DNA from: Pacificoceanicola sp049341065
Lineage (GTDB): Bacteria > Pseudomonadota > Alphaproteobacteria > Rhodobacterales > Rhodobacteraceae
Reading direction: 5' to 3'
Length of the DNA stretch: 64,000 nt
NCBI RefSeq assembly: GCF_049341065.1
Contig: NZ_JBMPIX010000001.1
Coordinates: 1 to 64,000 of the forward strand
In this document: positions 53,241 through 62,014 of the stretch, in pieces
Numbering within the stretch: position 1 is the stretch's first letter
How the letters are laid out: the number at the start of each line of letters is the position of its first letter
Made by a program: the position numbers and the translations under genes
The notes under the pieces: generated by a model
Seen by the model: the letters and a program-made list of their open reading frames with translations, nothing else
Database searches by the model: none
What the model was told of the DNA's origin: nothing

Positions 53241-53885
53241 ATGACACAGGCCAGACCGCCGCAAAAGGACGCCTATACCCTGATCCTTGATGCCATTGAC
53301 GGCGGCGTCTATCGCCCCGGTGACCGTTTGGTCGAAAGCGAGCTGGCAGACCGCTTTGGCGTGTCGCGCACACCGATTCGCGAGGCATTGCAACGGCTTG
53401 AGACGCAAAGCCTTTTGGCGCGGGATGGGCGCTCACTGATCGTGGCTTCGCTGGATCATAACCAGATGGCCGAGCTTTACGCGGTGCGTTCGGAGCTGGA
53501 GGGGCTGGCGGCGCGGCTGGCCGCGCGCCATGCGACCGAAGAAGAAGTGCAGGTGCTCGCTGAGATGGTCGATGAAGACCGTGCCTTGCTGAACGACCCT
53601 GCGGCGCTGAGCCGGGCAAACCGGCGGTTCCACAAGATGATCCACCTTGCCTCGCACAACCGGTTTCTGGTGCAGCAGCTGGATCTTGTGCATCGGTCCA
53701 TGGCCCTGATGGCGACAACCTCCCTCGCGGCGGACGGGCGCGGCGAGATCGCCTTGGCTGAACACTCGGCGATTGTCGAAGCGATCGCCAAGCGGGACGA
53801 GGAAGCGGCATATCGCGCGCTGAAAGATCATATCTCGGTGGCTTTTGTCACGCGGCTGAAGCTGGACGCGCATTCGCACGGGTGA
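53241..53885 (+). CDS. GntR-family regulator (FCD/FadR subgroup)
   Basis: The 214-residue regulator has an N-terminal winged helix-turn-helix (GDRLVESELADRFGVSRTPI, REALQRLETQSLL) and a C-terminal all-helical FCD domain with metal-site residues (ELYAVRSELEGLAARLAA, NRRFHKMIHLASHN, AEHSAIVEAIAKRD). ATG at 53241 follows GAAGGAGGAGTTGC. The ligand and target are unknown. Confidence 0.92.
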   Translation: MTQARPPQKDAYTLILDAIDGGVYRPGDRLVESELADRFGVSRTPIREALQRLETQSLLARDGRSLIVASLDHNQMAELYAVRSELEGLAARLAARHATEEEVQVLAEMVDEDRALLNDPAALSRANRRFHKMIHLASHNRFLVQQLDLVHRSMALMATTSLAADGRGEIALAEHSAIVEAIAKRDEEAAYRALKDHISVAFVTRLKLDAHSHG

Positions 53886-53947
53886 TCTGCGGCTGTTTCA
53901 GAAACGCTTTAACGCGCAGCGGTCGCACGACAAGCTGTTGATAAATC

Positions 53948-55834
53948 TCAGCCGTCGCTGGGAATGTCCGCGGCCGGGGTATCTGGCGCTGAGTGACCGT
54001 GCTGGGTCTTGTCCCAGTAGAAGGGTTTGAACAGCGTCTCGTAGAGCGCCTTGTACAGCGCCATCGTTCCAAGCGGGAAATAGGCGAACAATGTTGGCAC
54101 CCAGAGCGTCAATCCGCGATGCGGACTGCGCGCCACAGCGGCCAAGCCGATAACGATCGAGATGGCCTCGGCGCTGAGGAAAAGCGTGGTCAGGGTCAAG
54201 ATCACTGGCCGCGACAGGTAAGGGTCCAGCGGGTGCGGCAAACCAAACAGCACCAGCCAGAACGACCACAGCACCGGGGCCAGCGCAAATTGCAGCAAAG
54301 TGCCCATCAGCAGAACCTGCATCCCGACAAAGCGGCGCGGCCCCAGCTCGCGCCAGAGCCGCAGCGGGCGGCGGCTGTGCACCCACCACGTGATACCGTA
54401 GCCCTTGAGCCACCTTGAACGTTGTTTGACCCAAGGCCAAAAGCGGTTGTTCGCCTCTTCCCGGGTGGCGGTGGGAATCAGTTCGGTCACAAAGCCGCTG
54501 CGCGCCAGCCGAAACCCAAGGTCGGCGTCTTCGGTCACGTTGTGCGCATCCCAGCCGTGAACAGCTTCCAAAGCCTCACGCCGGAAAAAGATCGTGGTGC
54601 CGCCCAGCGGAACGGCGAGACCCAGCCGCGCCAGCCCGGGCAAGAGCACGCGAAACCAGCTGGCGTATTCCACCGCAAAGCAGCGCGACAGCCAATTGGC
54701 GCGCGGGTTGTAGAAATCGAGAATCCCCTGCAGGCAGGCGACATTGGGCGGCGCGCGGCTGAAATGTTCGGCAACGCGGGTCAGTTGGTCAGGTGCCGGG
54801 GCATCTTCCGCATCATAGACCCCAATGATCTGGCCGCGCGTGAAGCGAAGGGCGTAGTTCATGGCGCGCGGTTTGGTGGTGACGGACCCGGGCGGCACCT
54901 CGATCACGCGGCACCATGGCGGCAGGCGTGTTCGGGCAAGGGCGCGGTGGGTCTGTTCATCGCCAGCCTCAAGGATCAGCACCACATCCAGCAAAGCCTT
55001 GGGGTAGGTCAGGCGCGATAATCGCGCGATCAATGTCTCGGCGATCTCTTGTTCCTTGAACAAGGGAACGAGGATCGACATGGACGGCGGATTTCTCGGC
55101 AGGATCGGGGCGCCGGCAGGCGCCTGTCTGCGGGGCAAGGCCAGCAGGGCCGCCAGCTTCATCCCTTGCGAGGCGATCAGTGATCCAAGCGCCAGCATAA
55201 GCGCGGCGCCGAAGAGCAGCGTCGGGGCAAAGGCCAGAGCCAGCAGGCAAAGCCCGGCGGTCAGAGAGGCCAAGGCTATCGCGCCGCGCCCGGCGCTGTT
55301 GATGTCGCGGCAACTGTCCTCGGGCGCGCGCCAGGTTTCCGCGCGCTCAGCCAATGCTTCGCCGTGACGCGCGGCGATCTCATCGTGAACGTCGGCTTCG
55401 AGGGTCAGCGCCATCATGACCGGACCCAGTCGGCCCGGCAGGATTTGCAGCAGCTCTTCGTACTGATCCGGGCGGGCGGTGGCCAAAACCAGAGTATCGC
55501 CCAAGCGCATCCAGGGCAGGACTCCATGTTGCAAACAGAAATCAGCGGGCAAGAGCGTGGCCAGACCGGTGTCTGGGGGGCTGTCTGCCCGTCGCAGTAC
55601 CATCGCGGCATAGTGCTGGGCCTGTGCAGCAAGTATATCTTCGCGGCTGGCCAGCGCCTCGGCTTCAAGAACACGGGCCACCGGTTCGCCAACGCGCGAG
55701 GCTTCGGCCAAAGCGCCCAGCATGGTGCGGGGCGCGACCTGTCCGCCATCTATCAGCAATCGCGAGACAGGCTGGCCGCGGCGCGATTGCGCCTGCGCCA
55801 GATGCCCCTCGACCAATTGGCTTTGCGTGCTCAT
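53948..55834 (-). CDS. Membrane glycosyltransferase 2 with an N-terminal GspE_N/MshEN-like domain
   Basis: The 628-residue protein starts with a region (about 20-150) resembling the MshEN/GspE N-terminal domain (VSRLLIDGGQVAPRTMLGAL, LLPADFCLQHGVLPWMRLGD), then two membrane helices (184-232), a GT-A domain with DAED (341-344), TEDAD (434-438) and QRSRW (471-475), and further helices. This is the architecture of NfrB-like polysaccharide synthases, in which the MshEN domain can bind cyclic di-GMP. It probably makes an exopolysaccharide; no partner genes are adjacent. Confidence 0.85.
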   Translation of the reverse strand: MSTQSQLVEGHLAQAQSRRGQPVSRLLIDGGQVAPRTMLGALAEASRVGEPVARVLEAEALASREDILAAQAQHYAAMVLRRADSPPDTGLATLLPADFCLQHGVLPWMRLGDTLVLATARPDQYEELLQILPGRLGPVMMALTLEADVHDEIAARHGEALAERAETWRAPEDSCRDINSAGRGAIALASLTAGLCLLALAFAPTLLFGAALMLALGSLIASQGMKLAALLALPRRQAPAGAPILPRNPPSMSILVPLFKEQEIAETLIARLSRLTYPKALLDVVLILEAGDEQTHRALARTRLPPWCRVIEVPPGSVTTKPRAMNYALRFTRGQIIGVYDAEDAPAPDQLTRVAEHFSRAPPNVACLQGILDFYNPRANWLSRCFAVEYASWFRVLLPGLARLGLAVPLGGTTIFFRREALEAVHGWDAHNVTEDADLGFRLARSGFVTELIPTATREEANNRFWPWVKQRSRWLKGYGITWWVHSRRPLRLWRELGPRRFVGMQVLLMGTLLQFALAPVLWSFWLVLFGLPHPLDPYLSRPVILTLTTLFLSAEAISIVIGLAAVARSPHRGLTLWVPTLFAYFPLGTMALYKALYETLFKPFYWDKTQHGHSAPDTPAADIPSDG

Positions 55835-55900
55835 GGATCACATCTCATCAGATGAGATCAGTTCGCACGCATTTCCTTAAGGCAAGGTTAACAAACGCCT

Positions 55901-57049
55901 TTACGCGGCGTTCATAGAGGCAGCAAATCGTTCGAAAAGATAAAAGCTGTCCTGCGGACCGGGGCTGGCCTCGGGGTGGTGCTGCACGCTAAAGACCGGG
56001 CGGCCGGCCATGCGGATACCGCAGTTCGAGCCATCAAAGAGGCTGACGTGGGTTTCCTGAACGCCCTCGGGCAGGGTTTGGCTGTCGACGGCAAACCCGT
56101 GGTTCATCGAGGTGATCTCGACCTTGCCGGTCTCGATGTCCTTGACCGGATGGTTCGCGCCATGGTGGCCGTGGTTCATCTTGATCGTCCGGGCGCCAAG
56201 CGCCAGCGCCAGCATCTGGTGTCCTAGGCAGATGCCAAAGACCGGCAGTTCGGTCTTGTCCAGAAGGCCGCGGATCATCGGAACGGCGTATTCGCCTGTC
56301 GCTGCAGGATCGCCGGGGCCATTCGACAGGAATACACCGTCGGGGTTGTGGGCCATGACATCGTCATAGCTCGCTGTGGCCGGCAGAACCGTCACGTCGC
56401 AGCCCGCCGAAGCAAGGCAGCGCAGGATATTGCGCTTGGCGCCATAATCCACGGCGACAACCTTGTGCTTGGGATTGGTCTGCGGGGCATAGCCCTCGGG
56501 CCAAGCCCACCGCATTTCGTTCCAACGGTAGCTTTGCGCGCAGGTCACGTTCTTGGCCAGATCCAACCCTTCGAGGCCAGAAAAACCGCGCGCTGCAGCG
56601 ACCAGCGCGGCAACGTCGAAGTTGCCTTCGGGGTCGTGCGCCATGGCCACATGTGGCGCACCTTGCTGGCGAATGGCCCGGGTCAGGCGGCGGGTGTCGA
56701 TGCCGCCGACGGCAATGCGCCCGCGCGAGGCCAGCCAGTCAGACAGTTCCTGCACCGCGCGCCAGTTCGAGCTTTGCGTCGGCATCCATTTCACGACCAT
56801 CCCTTCGGCCACCGGATCACCGGTTTCGTCATCTTCGGGGTTCACCCCAGTGTTGCCGATGTGGGGGAAGGTGAAGGTCACGATCTGGCCCGCATAAGAC
56901 GGGTCGGTCATGATCTCTTGATAGCCGGTCATGGCGGTGTTGAAGCACAGCTCGGCGGTGCTTTGACCGGTGGCGCCAAAGCCTTGGCCGTAAAAGAGAG
57001 TGCCGTCAGCAAGTGCGAGGCAGGCGGTGGGTTTGGGCGCAGAGGGCAT
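55901..57049 (-). CDS. carA: Carbamoyl-phosphate synthase small subunit
   Basis: CarA is the glutaminase that supplies ammonia to CarB for carbamoyl phosphate, used in arginine and pyrimidine synthesis. The 382-residue protein has ALADGTLFYGQGFGATGQST, the N-terminal domain GGIDTRRLTRAIR, the amidotransferase nucleophile VFGICLGHQM and QHHPEASPGP. ATG at 57049 was chosen. Divergent from yqeY, as usual in the family; carB is not in the window. Confidence 0.97.
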   Translation of the reverse strand: MPSAPKPTACLALADGTLFYGQGFGATGQSTAELCFNTAMTGYQEIMTDPSYAGQIVTFTFPHIGNTGVNPEDDETGDPVAEGMVVKWMPTQSSNWRAVQELSDWLASRGRIAVGGIDTRRLTRAIRQQGAPHVAMAHDPEGNFDVAALVAAARGFSGLEGLDLAKNVTCAQSYRWNEMRWAWPEGYAPQTNPKHKVVAVDYGAKRNILRCLASAGCDVTVLPATASYDDVMAHNPDGVFLSNGPGDPAATGEYAVPMIRGLLDKTELPVFGICLGHQMLALALGARTIKMNHGHHGANHPVKDIETGKVEITSMNHGFAVDSQTLPEGVQETHVSLFDGSNCGIRMAGRPVFSVQHHPEASPGPQDSFYLFERFAASMNAA

Positions 57050-57235
57050 GGCAGTGCTCCGGATGATGTGGGGCAAATTGCGCGGAACCTAAGTCTTGTA
57101 GGGGGCAGGGTCAAGACCAATAGGGATTTGTGTTCTTTAGTATATTCAATGGGTTAGCGGCGGCATGTGCGGTTGCACGGGGCTGCGGCTTTGGGTAATG
57201 TGCAGTCTTGTGCCAAAACAGGGGATGTGAGGCTG

Positions 57236-57697
57236 ATGGATTTGCGCGCCAAGGTAAATGCGGCTGTCAAGCAGGCGATGCGGGACAAGGCTGCCGCTCG
57301 GCTTTCAACGCTGCGTCTGATCAATGCGGCGATCAAGGATCGTGACATTGCCGCCCGCGGTGAGGGCAACGAGCAAGGGGTTGATGAGTCCGAAGTGCTC
57401 GGAATTCTTGGGAAAATGGTCAAGCAGCGGCGTGAGAGCGCCAAGACCTACGAAGAAGGTGGCCGTCTGGATCTGGCCGAGCGCGAGCTGTCCGAGATCG
57501 AGATCATCGAAGAGTTTCTGCCCAAGGCCCTGTCGGAAGGCGAGGTAAAGGCAGCAGTCGATTCTGCGGTGGCCGAAGTCGGCGCCGAGTCGATCCGAGA
57601 CATGGGCAAGGTCATGGGGGCGCTCAAGGCCAAATACACCGGCCAAATGGATTTCGGTGCGGTTGGCCCCATGGTCAAGGAACGGCTGTCGTCATAA
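57236..57697 (+). CDS. GatB/YqeY-domain protein
   Basis: The 153-residue helical protein has MDLRAKVNAAVKQAMRDKAA, LSTLRLINAAIKDRDIAARG, ILGKMVKQRRESAKTYEEGG and MGKVMGALKAKYTGQMDFG, the standard YqeY pattern. The domain resembles the tRNA-binding tail of GatB; the role of the stand-alone protein is not settled. It is followed by a strong terminator. Confidence 0.93.
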   Translation: MDLRAKVNAAVKQAMRDKAAARLSTLRLINAAIKDRDIAARGEGNEQGVDESEVLGILGKMVKQRRESAKTYEEGGRLDLAERELSEIEIIEEFLPKALSEGEVKAAVDSAVAEVGAESIRDMGKVMGALKAKYTGQMDFGAVGPMVKERLSS

Positions 57698-57730
57698 GCC
57701 GGGCTTATGACTGATCTGCCGGAGCATTTT

Positions 57731-57759
57731 GAAAGCGGGCATTTGCCCGCTTTCTTCGT
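57731..57759 (+). terminator. Intrinsic terminator after yqeY
   Basis: gaaagcgggc (57731-57740) and gcccgctttc (57745-57754), four-base loop, followed by ttcgttt. Confidence 0.85.
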
Positions 57760-57761
57760 TT

Positions 57762-58664
57762 CTAAGGGGTAGGAAAGTCCTGCGCGATGGCGCTTAGCGT
57801 CTCGTTGTCCGTGATGCGGAACCGCTGAACAAACCGGGTTTTGAAGCCGACACGGCCCCGCCGCGCGCCAAAGTTTTCGCCGTGGTTCAGGATATAAAGC
57901 ACCGACGGGCGGTTCAACGGCGTCAGGGTGCGCCCGGCCAGCGCCGCAAGGTGCGGGAACATCCGGTGTTCGTGGGCCGTCATCTCGCGCAGGAAAGTCG
58001 CGCTTTGTGGTTGCGACGGATCGTGGCTGATGGCGGCGCAAGACCCGCATAGCTTCCAGAAGGGTTTGCGCAACGGTCGCCCAAGGCTGGGTTTGTCGGC
58101 AAGGGCAAAGGCATGTGCGGCATGGTCCATGACAAAACCCGACTGTACAAGATAGCCCCCCGGCGCTTGACGGCTCAGCATTTCGCGGACAGTGCCCTGA
58201 CGCAGCAGATCGTCTGCGTCAAAGCTCATGACATAGCCGGTTGGCAGGTTCATCCGGGGCAGGTAATCGCAAAGTGCCGCCAGTTTGCGCCATTTGTCGT
58301 TGCCCGGGGCAGTGTCGTCAAAAGGCAGGTGGGTGATGCGCGGATCATCCGGCAGGGGCGGGCGCTGCTGGCAGCAGATCACGGCGCGCCAGTTCGGATC
58401 GTCTTGCGCGACAAAGCTTTTCAGAGTGGTTTGCAGCCGCGCTGTCACCGACTCCCAGTCGCCTACGTGATGGGGACCAACAAGCGGGACAAGAAAGGTG
58501 ACGGTTTCGCGCCGTTCTTTTGGCAAGGGCAGGGCGCGCAGGGCCAGCGCGGCCCTTTCGCTGGGGGCCTTGGCGCGTGTCTTCGCCGCCTCGGGGCCTG
58601 CCAAAGCCGCCCAAAGCCGGATCAGCGCGCGGTGCGTTTTGGGGGTGGCAGGGGCCTGCGCCAT
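57762..58664 (-). CDS. Putative glycosyltransferase
   Basis: The 300-residue protein has a GT-A-like core: VTFLVPLVGPHHVGDWESVT, FVAQDDPNWRAVICCQQRPP, and YVMSFDADDLLRQG with a DxD-type motif, then YLVQSGFVMDH. This matches putative rhamnosyl/GT2-type proteins of Rhodobacteraceae. Acceptor and sugar unknown. No membrane helix; probably cytoplasmic. Confidence 0.75.
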   Translation of the reverse strand: MAQAPATPKTHRALIRLWAALAGPEAAKTRAKAPSERAALALRALPLPKERRETVTFLVPLVGPHHVGDWESVTARLQTTLKSFVAQDDPNWRAVICCQQRPPLPDDPRITHLPFDDTAPGNDKWRKLAALCDYLPRMNLPTGYVMSFDADDLLRQGTVREMLSRQAPGGYLVQSGFVMDHAAHAFALADKPSLGRPLRKPFWKLCGSCAAISHDPSQPQSATFLREMTAHEHRMFPHLAALAGRTLTPLNRPSVLYILNHGENFGARRGRVGFKTRFVQRFRITDNETLSAIAQDFPTP

Positions 58665-58680
58665 CTTGCGCCTCGTCAGA

Positions 58681-59172
58681 TCAGGGGTGGCTCAGTCGCT
58701 GTAAACGGTCGTGCAATTCAGCATAAAGCACTTTGCGTTCGTCTTCGCTTAGAAATGCACCGATCTCAACCTCTCTTCCGCTGCCTTTGAGGGTGACGTA
58801 GTTCGGCACTGGCCCGCCGGTCTGATGCAGTGCCGCCTGGACCCAATAGGTGTTGCTTTCCCAATCCTGCACGTCGCCCTTGGGATTGGTGCGGCTGAGG
58901 TGCGTCAGGTCCGGGGTGATGGTCAATACCTCAAGGATCTGGCGGTCACGGTCATTTTTGCGCAGCGCGTAATAGAGCGCCCCGACCGCCGCCAGCATAA
59001 AGGGCAAAAGCGCCCAGAGCAGCTTGGTTCCCAAAAGCCCATAAAACGGCATCGAAGCAAACAGGAAAAACCCAAGGATCATCGCGGCAAACCCCTCGGG
59101 CGACAGGGAGTTATGCGGCCAGGCACGCAGTTCGGCGGTATTTTCTGAGGTTTCAGTCCAGGTGTGGGGCAT
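58681..59172 (-). CDS. DUF2244 membrane protein
   Basis: The 163-residue protein has two adjacent membrane helices (about 28-46 and 48-67) and a soluble C-terminal domain (RQILEVLTITPDLTHLSRTN, WVQAALHQTGGPVPNYVTLK) matching DUF2244. The family often lies near cytochrome oxidase genes, as here next to ctaD; function unknown. Confidence 0.85.
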   Translation of the reverse strand: MPHTWTETSENTAELRAWPHNSLSPEGFAAMILGFFLFASMPFYGLLGTKLLWALLPFMLAAVGALYYALRKNDRDRQILEVLTITPDLTHLSRTNPKGDVQDWESNTYWVQAALHQTGGPVPNYVTLKGSGREVEIGAFLSEDERKVLYAELHDRLQRLSHP

Positions 59173-59206
59173 GGGTCACATCGCGGCTTTGTGGCTTCTT
59201 TGGGCC

Positions 59207-59255
59207 AAAAATATCCCGTGGGAGACGCCCAGAGGGCGGCGGGGGCAGAGCCCCT
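59207..59255. repeat. Intergenic palindromic repeat, family 2, copy B
   Basis: aaaaatatcccgtgggagacgc, hairpin cgccc-agag-ggcg, then GGGGC-AGA-GCCCC. The layout matches 35141-35200. It lies between ctaD and the DUF2244 gene. Confidence 0.55.
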
Positions 59256-59285
59256 ACGATTACACGAATGCAGGGGCAGAATAAA

Positions 59286-59312
59286 AAAGGCCCCGCAAAC
59301 TGCGGGGCCTTT
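59286..59312 (-). terminator. Intrinsic terminator after ctaD
   Basis: aaaggccccgca (59286-59297) pairs perfectly with tgcggggccttt (59301-59312); on the minus strand it is followed by TTTTTTATT. It ends 24 bp after the ctaD stop. Confidence 0.9.
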
Positions 59313-59336
59313 CGATTTTCACTCAGGTCCCGGCGC

Positions 59337-61010
59337 TTAGTGCGCGTGGCCCTTGTCCCAGTCTTCCTGCTTCGGCAGCTGCTCGAACGTATGCTCGGGC
59401 GGCGGCGAGGGCAGGGTCCATTCCAGCGTGTCGGCCCATTCGTTCCAAGGGTTCGCCTGCGTGCAGCGTGCGCCGCGGGTCAGAGCGTGGAACATGATGC
59501 CGAAGAACAGCAGGAACGATGCGAACGAGATGAAGGCACCCCAGGACGACACGTAGTTCCAAGTTGCGAAAGCATCCGGATAGTCGATGTAACGACGCGG
59601 CATGCCCTGACGGCCCAGGAAGTGCTGGGGGAAGAAGGTCAGGTTTGCGCCGATGAACATCAGCCAGAAGTGAATCTTGGCCATGGGTTCCGAGTACATG
59701 CGGCCGGTCATCTTGGGGAAGTAGAAATAGACCCCCGCGAAGATCGCGAAAACGGCCCCCAGCGACATCACATAGTGGAAGTGCGCAACCACATAGTAGG
59801 TGTCATGATAGGCGCGGTCGACGCCTGCCTGGCTCAGCACCACGCCGGTCACGCCGCCAACGGTGAAGAGGAACAGGAAGCCAAAGGCCCAGAGCATCGG
59901 CGCCTTCATGTCGATGGAGCCGCCCCACATGGTGGCGATCCAGCTGAACACCTTGACCCCTGTCGGGACCGCGATGACCATCGTCGCCAGCATGAAGTAG
60001 GACTGCTGTGTCAGCGACATGCCAACGGTGTACATGTGGTGTGCCCAGACAACAAAGCCCAGTGCGCCGATCGCGATAATCGCCCAGACCATCGGCAGAT
60101 AGCCGAAGATGGGCTTGCGCGAGAAGGTCGCAATCACGTGGGAGATAATGCCAAAACCGGGCAGGATCACGATGTAAACTTCGGGGTGACCAAAGAACCA
60201 CAGGATGTGCTGGTACAGGATCGGGTCACCGCCACCGCCGGGCTGGAAGAAGGTGGTGCCAAAGTTCCGGTCGGTCAGAAGCATGGTGATGGCGCCAGCC
60301 AGAACCGGCAACGACAGCAGGATCAACCACGAGGTGACAAAGATCGACCACGAGAACAACGGAACCTTGAACAGGGTCATCCCCGGCGCGCGCATGTTCA
60401 GGAAGGTGGTGATCATATTGATCGCCCCAAGGATCGAGGAGGCACCCGAGACGTGCACCGCAAAGATCGCCAGGTCCATCGAATAGCCGCCCTCAGAGGT
60501 CGACAGCGGCGGGTACAGAACCCAGCCCACACCCGAGCCCATCTGGTTGTTGCCACCCGGCGAGAAGACCGAGCAGACTGCCAGCGTGGTGCCGGCCACG
60601 TAGAGCCAGAACGACAGATTGTTCATCCGCGGGAAGGCCATGTCCGGTGCACCGATCTGCAACGGCATGAAATAGTTGCCAAAACCGCCAAAGAGAGCCG
60701 GAATGACGACGAAGAACATCATCAGGATCCCGTGGCCCGTGATCAACACGTTCCATAGGTGGCCATTGGGGGTACATTCGCCCGCGGCGGCGGCGGTCAA
60801 ACGCCAGCCTTCGAGGCACATGTATTGCACGCCCGGCTCCATAAGCTCCAAGCGCATGTAAACGGTAAAGGCCACCGAAACGAAGCCCGCAAACGCAGAG
60901 ACGATCAGGTACAGAATACCGATGTCTTTGTGGTTGGTGGACATGAACCAACGGGTAAAGAACCCGCGGTTGTCTTCGTGATCGTGGCCGTGAATGGCGG
61001 CGTCTGCCAT
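59337..61010 (-). CDS. ctaD: Cytochrome c oxidase subunit I (aa3 type)
   Basis: CtaD holds haem a and the haem a3-CuB centre where oxygen is reduced, in the inner membrane. The 557-residue protein has twelve helices and ligand motifs GHGILMMFFVVIPALFGGFG, HPEVYIVILPGFGIISHV, WAHHMYTVGM and AHFHYVMSLGAVF. ctaB, ctaC and ctaE are not adjacent, as is usual for ctaD in Rhodobacteraceae. An FNR-type box lies 116 bp upstream. Confidence 0.98.
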   Translation of the reverse strand: MADAAIHGHDHEDNRGFFTRWFMSTNHKDIGILYLIVSAFAGFVSVAFTVYMRLELMEPGVQYMCLEGWRLTAAAAGECTPNGHLWNVLITGHGILMMFFVVIPALFGGFGNYFMPLQIGAPDMAFPRMNNLSFWLYVAGTTLAVCSVFSPGGNNQMGSGVGWVLYPPLSTSEGGYSMDLAIFAVHVSGASSILGAINMITTFLNMRAPGMTLFKVPLFSWSIFVTSWLILLSLPVLAGAITMLLTDRNFGTTFFQPGGGGDPILYQHILWFFGHPEVYIVILPGFGIISHVIATFSRKPIFGYLPMVWAIIAIGALGFVVWAHHMYTVGMSLTQQSYFMLATMVIAVPTGVKVFSWIATMWGGSIDMKAPMLWAFGFLFLFTVGGVTGVVLSQAGVDRAYHDTYYVVAHFHYVMSLGAVFAIFAGVYFYFPKMTGRMYSEPMAKIHFWLMFIGANLTFFPQHFLGRQGMPRRYIDYPDAFATWNYVSSWGAFISFASFLLFFGIMFHALTRGARCTQANPWNEWADTLEWTLPSPPPEHTFEQLPKQEDWDKGHAH

Positions 61011-61445
61011 TGTCTGCCTCCTGCTGGTCTCTCAACAAACGTACCACGGCAGGGGGAATCCCCCGGCGCATACGTCTTCCCTTTCACGTTTTAGAATGTG
61101 AGGCCGGGGCGGGCAATGGCGGGATTTGACACAGATCAAACATTATTGTCGCACCCGGATTGATCTGGCGCAACGTCGGTCACATGGATTGGGCCGTTCC
61201 TTGGGTGCTTCCCGGATCAGTCGATATTGGCGCATTTGATGTTTTCGCACCTTGGTCCTGCGGTCTCGGCGGCCCCATGCCCGAATGTCACAACGCCGCG
61301 CAAGATGCGTCCCGGCGCGTCCGTTCGTTGATTGGCTTGCCTGATACGCCAGAAGGTCAGGCATTCCGGACTGACGCAGATGTGCGCCCTGCGGCATACT
61401 TCCCTGCATCTGCTTGCACTTCGCCCCGGAAGGGAGATTTCAAAA
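61011..61445. other. Divergent promoter region between ctaD and the DUF1127 gene
   Basis: This 435 bp gap has no ORF that I can support. It contains the FNR-type box at 61126-61139 and presumably the promoters of both flanking genes. Confidence 0.6.
61126..61139. promoter_or_regulatory. FNR/FnrL-type box upstream of ctaD
   Basis: TTGACACAGATCAA differs by one base from the consensus TTGAT-N4-ATCAA. It lies 116 bp upstream of the ctaD ATG and 307 bp upstream of the DUF1127 start. Oxygen-dependent control of the aa3 oxidase is the natural reading, but whether it represses or activates cannot be seen. Confidence 0.65.
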
Positions 61446-61649
61446 ATGGCTTTTTACGACAACAGTTTTCCTGCACGTCAATCCACCCTGCGCAGCCGCT
61501 TTGCGCGGTTGTTTGACACGCCCTTTGACCGCCGCCAGCGCCAGTTGACCGCCCGCATGGCGTATCTGCGCAGCCTATCCGATGCACAATTGTCCGACCT
61601 CGGCATGACCCGCGATACGATCCTCATTCACGTTTTTGGCGGGCGATGA
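61446..61649 (+). CDS. DUF1127 small protein
   Basis: The 67-residue basic protein has the DUF1127 (YjiS-like) pattern near its end: RMAYLRSLSDAQLSDLGMTR, an Arg-rich motif that in other alphaproteobacteria binds RNA or affects phosphate and carbon metabolism. ATG at 61446 follows GGAAGGGAG. Single gene followed by the second cobalamin riboswitch. Confidence 0.85.
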   Translation: MAFYDNSFPARQSTLRSRFARLFDTPFDRRQRQLTARMAYLRSLSDAQLSDLGMTRDTILIHVFGGR

Positions 61650-61718
61650 CCGTCTGCCCAGATGCTCTATTGCACGAGCGCGACGCCTCTGGCACACTCT
61701 AAGCACGATGGTGATCGT

Positions 61719-61880
61719 GAGGTTTGACCCTGCGATCCAAAAGGGAACACGGTGCGGGCTTTTGCCCCAAGCCGCGACTGCCCCCGCAACTGTAAGCGGT
61801 GAGCGATCCGTCAAATCCACTGGCCTGTTCGGGCTGGGAAGGGACGGTAAGCTGTGACCCGCGAGTCAGGAAACCTGCCA
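61719..61880 (+). promoter_or_regulatory. Second cobalamin riboswitch
   Basis: Contains AAAAGGGAACACGGTG (from about 61738), the core ACTGCCCCCGCAACTGTAAG (61777-61796) and AGTCAGGAAACCTGCC (from 61864). The outer stem can pair AGGTTT (61720-61725) with AAACCT (61871-61876). The next plus-strand ORF is an unknown 100-residue protein, with no B12-related gene in sight. Confidence 0.9.
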
Positions 61881-62014
61881 TCCCGGACGTCCCTGGGCGT
61901 TCAATGCAACTTAACCCGGGCGGGGTGCTCCGGGCAGAGCCAGAGCCACGGGGCGCGTATATGTCCTTCGCCTTTGTATCTGTCCCATCGCCCGCCCCTT
62001 GCGCGGAGGGCGCA

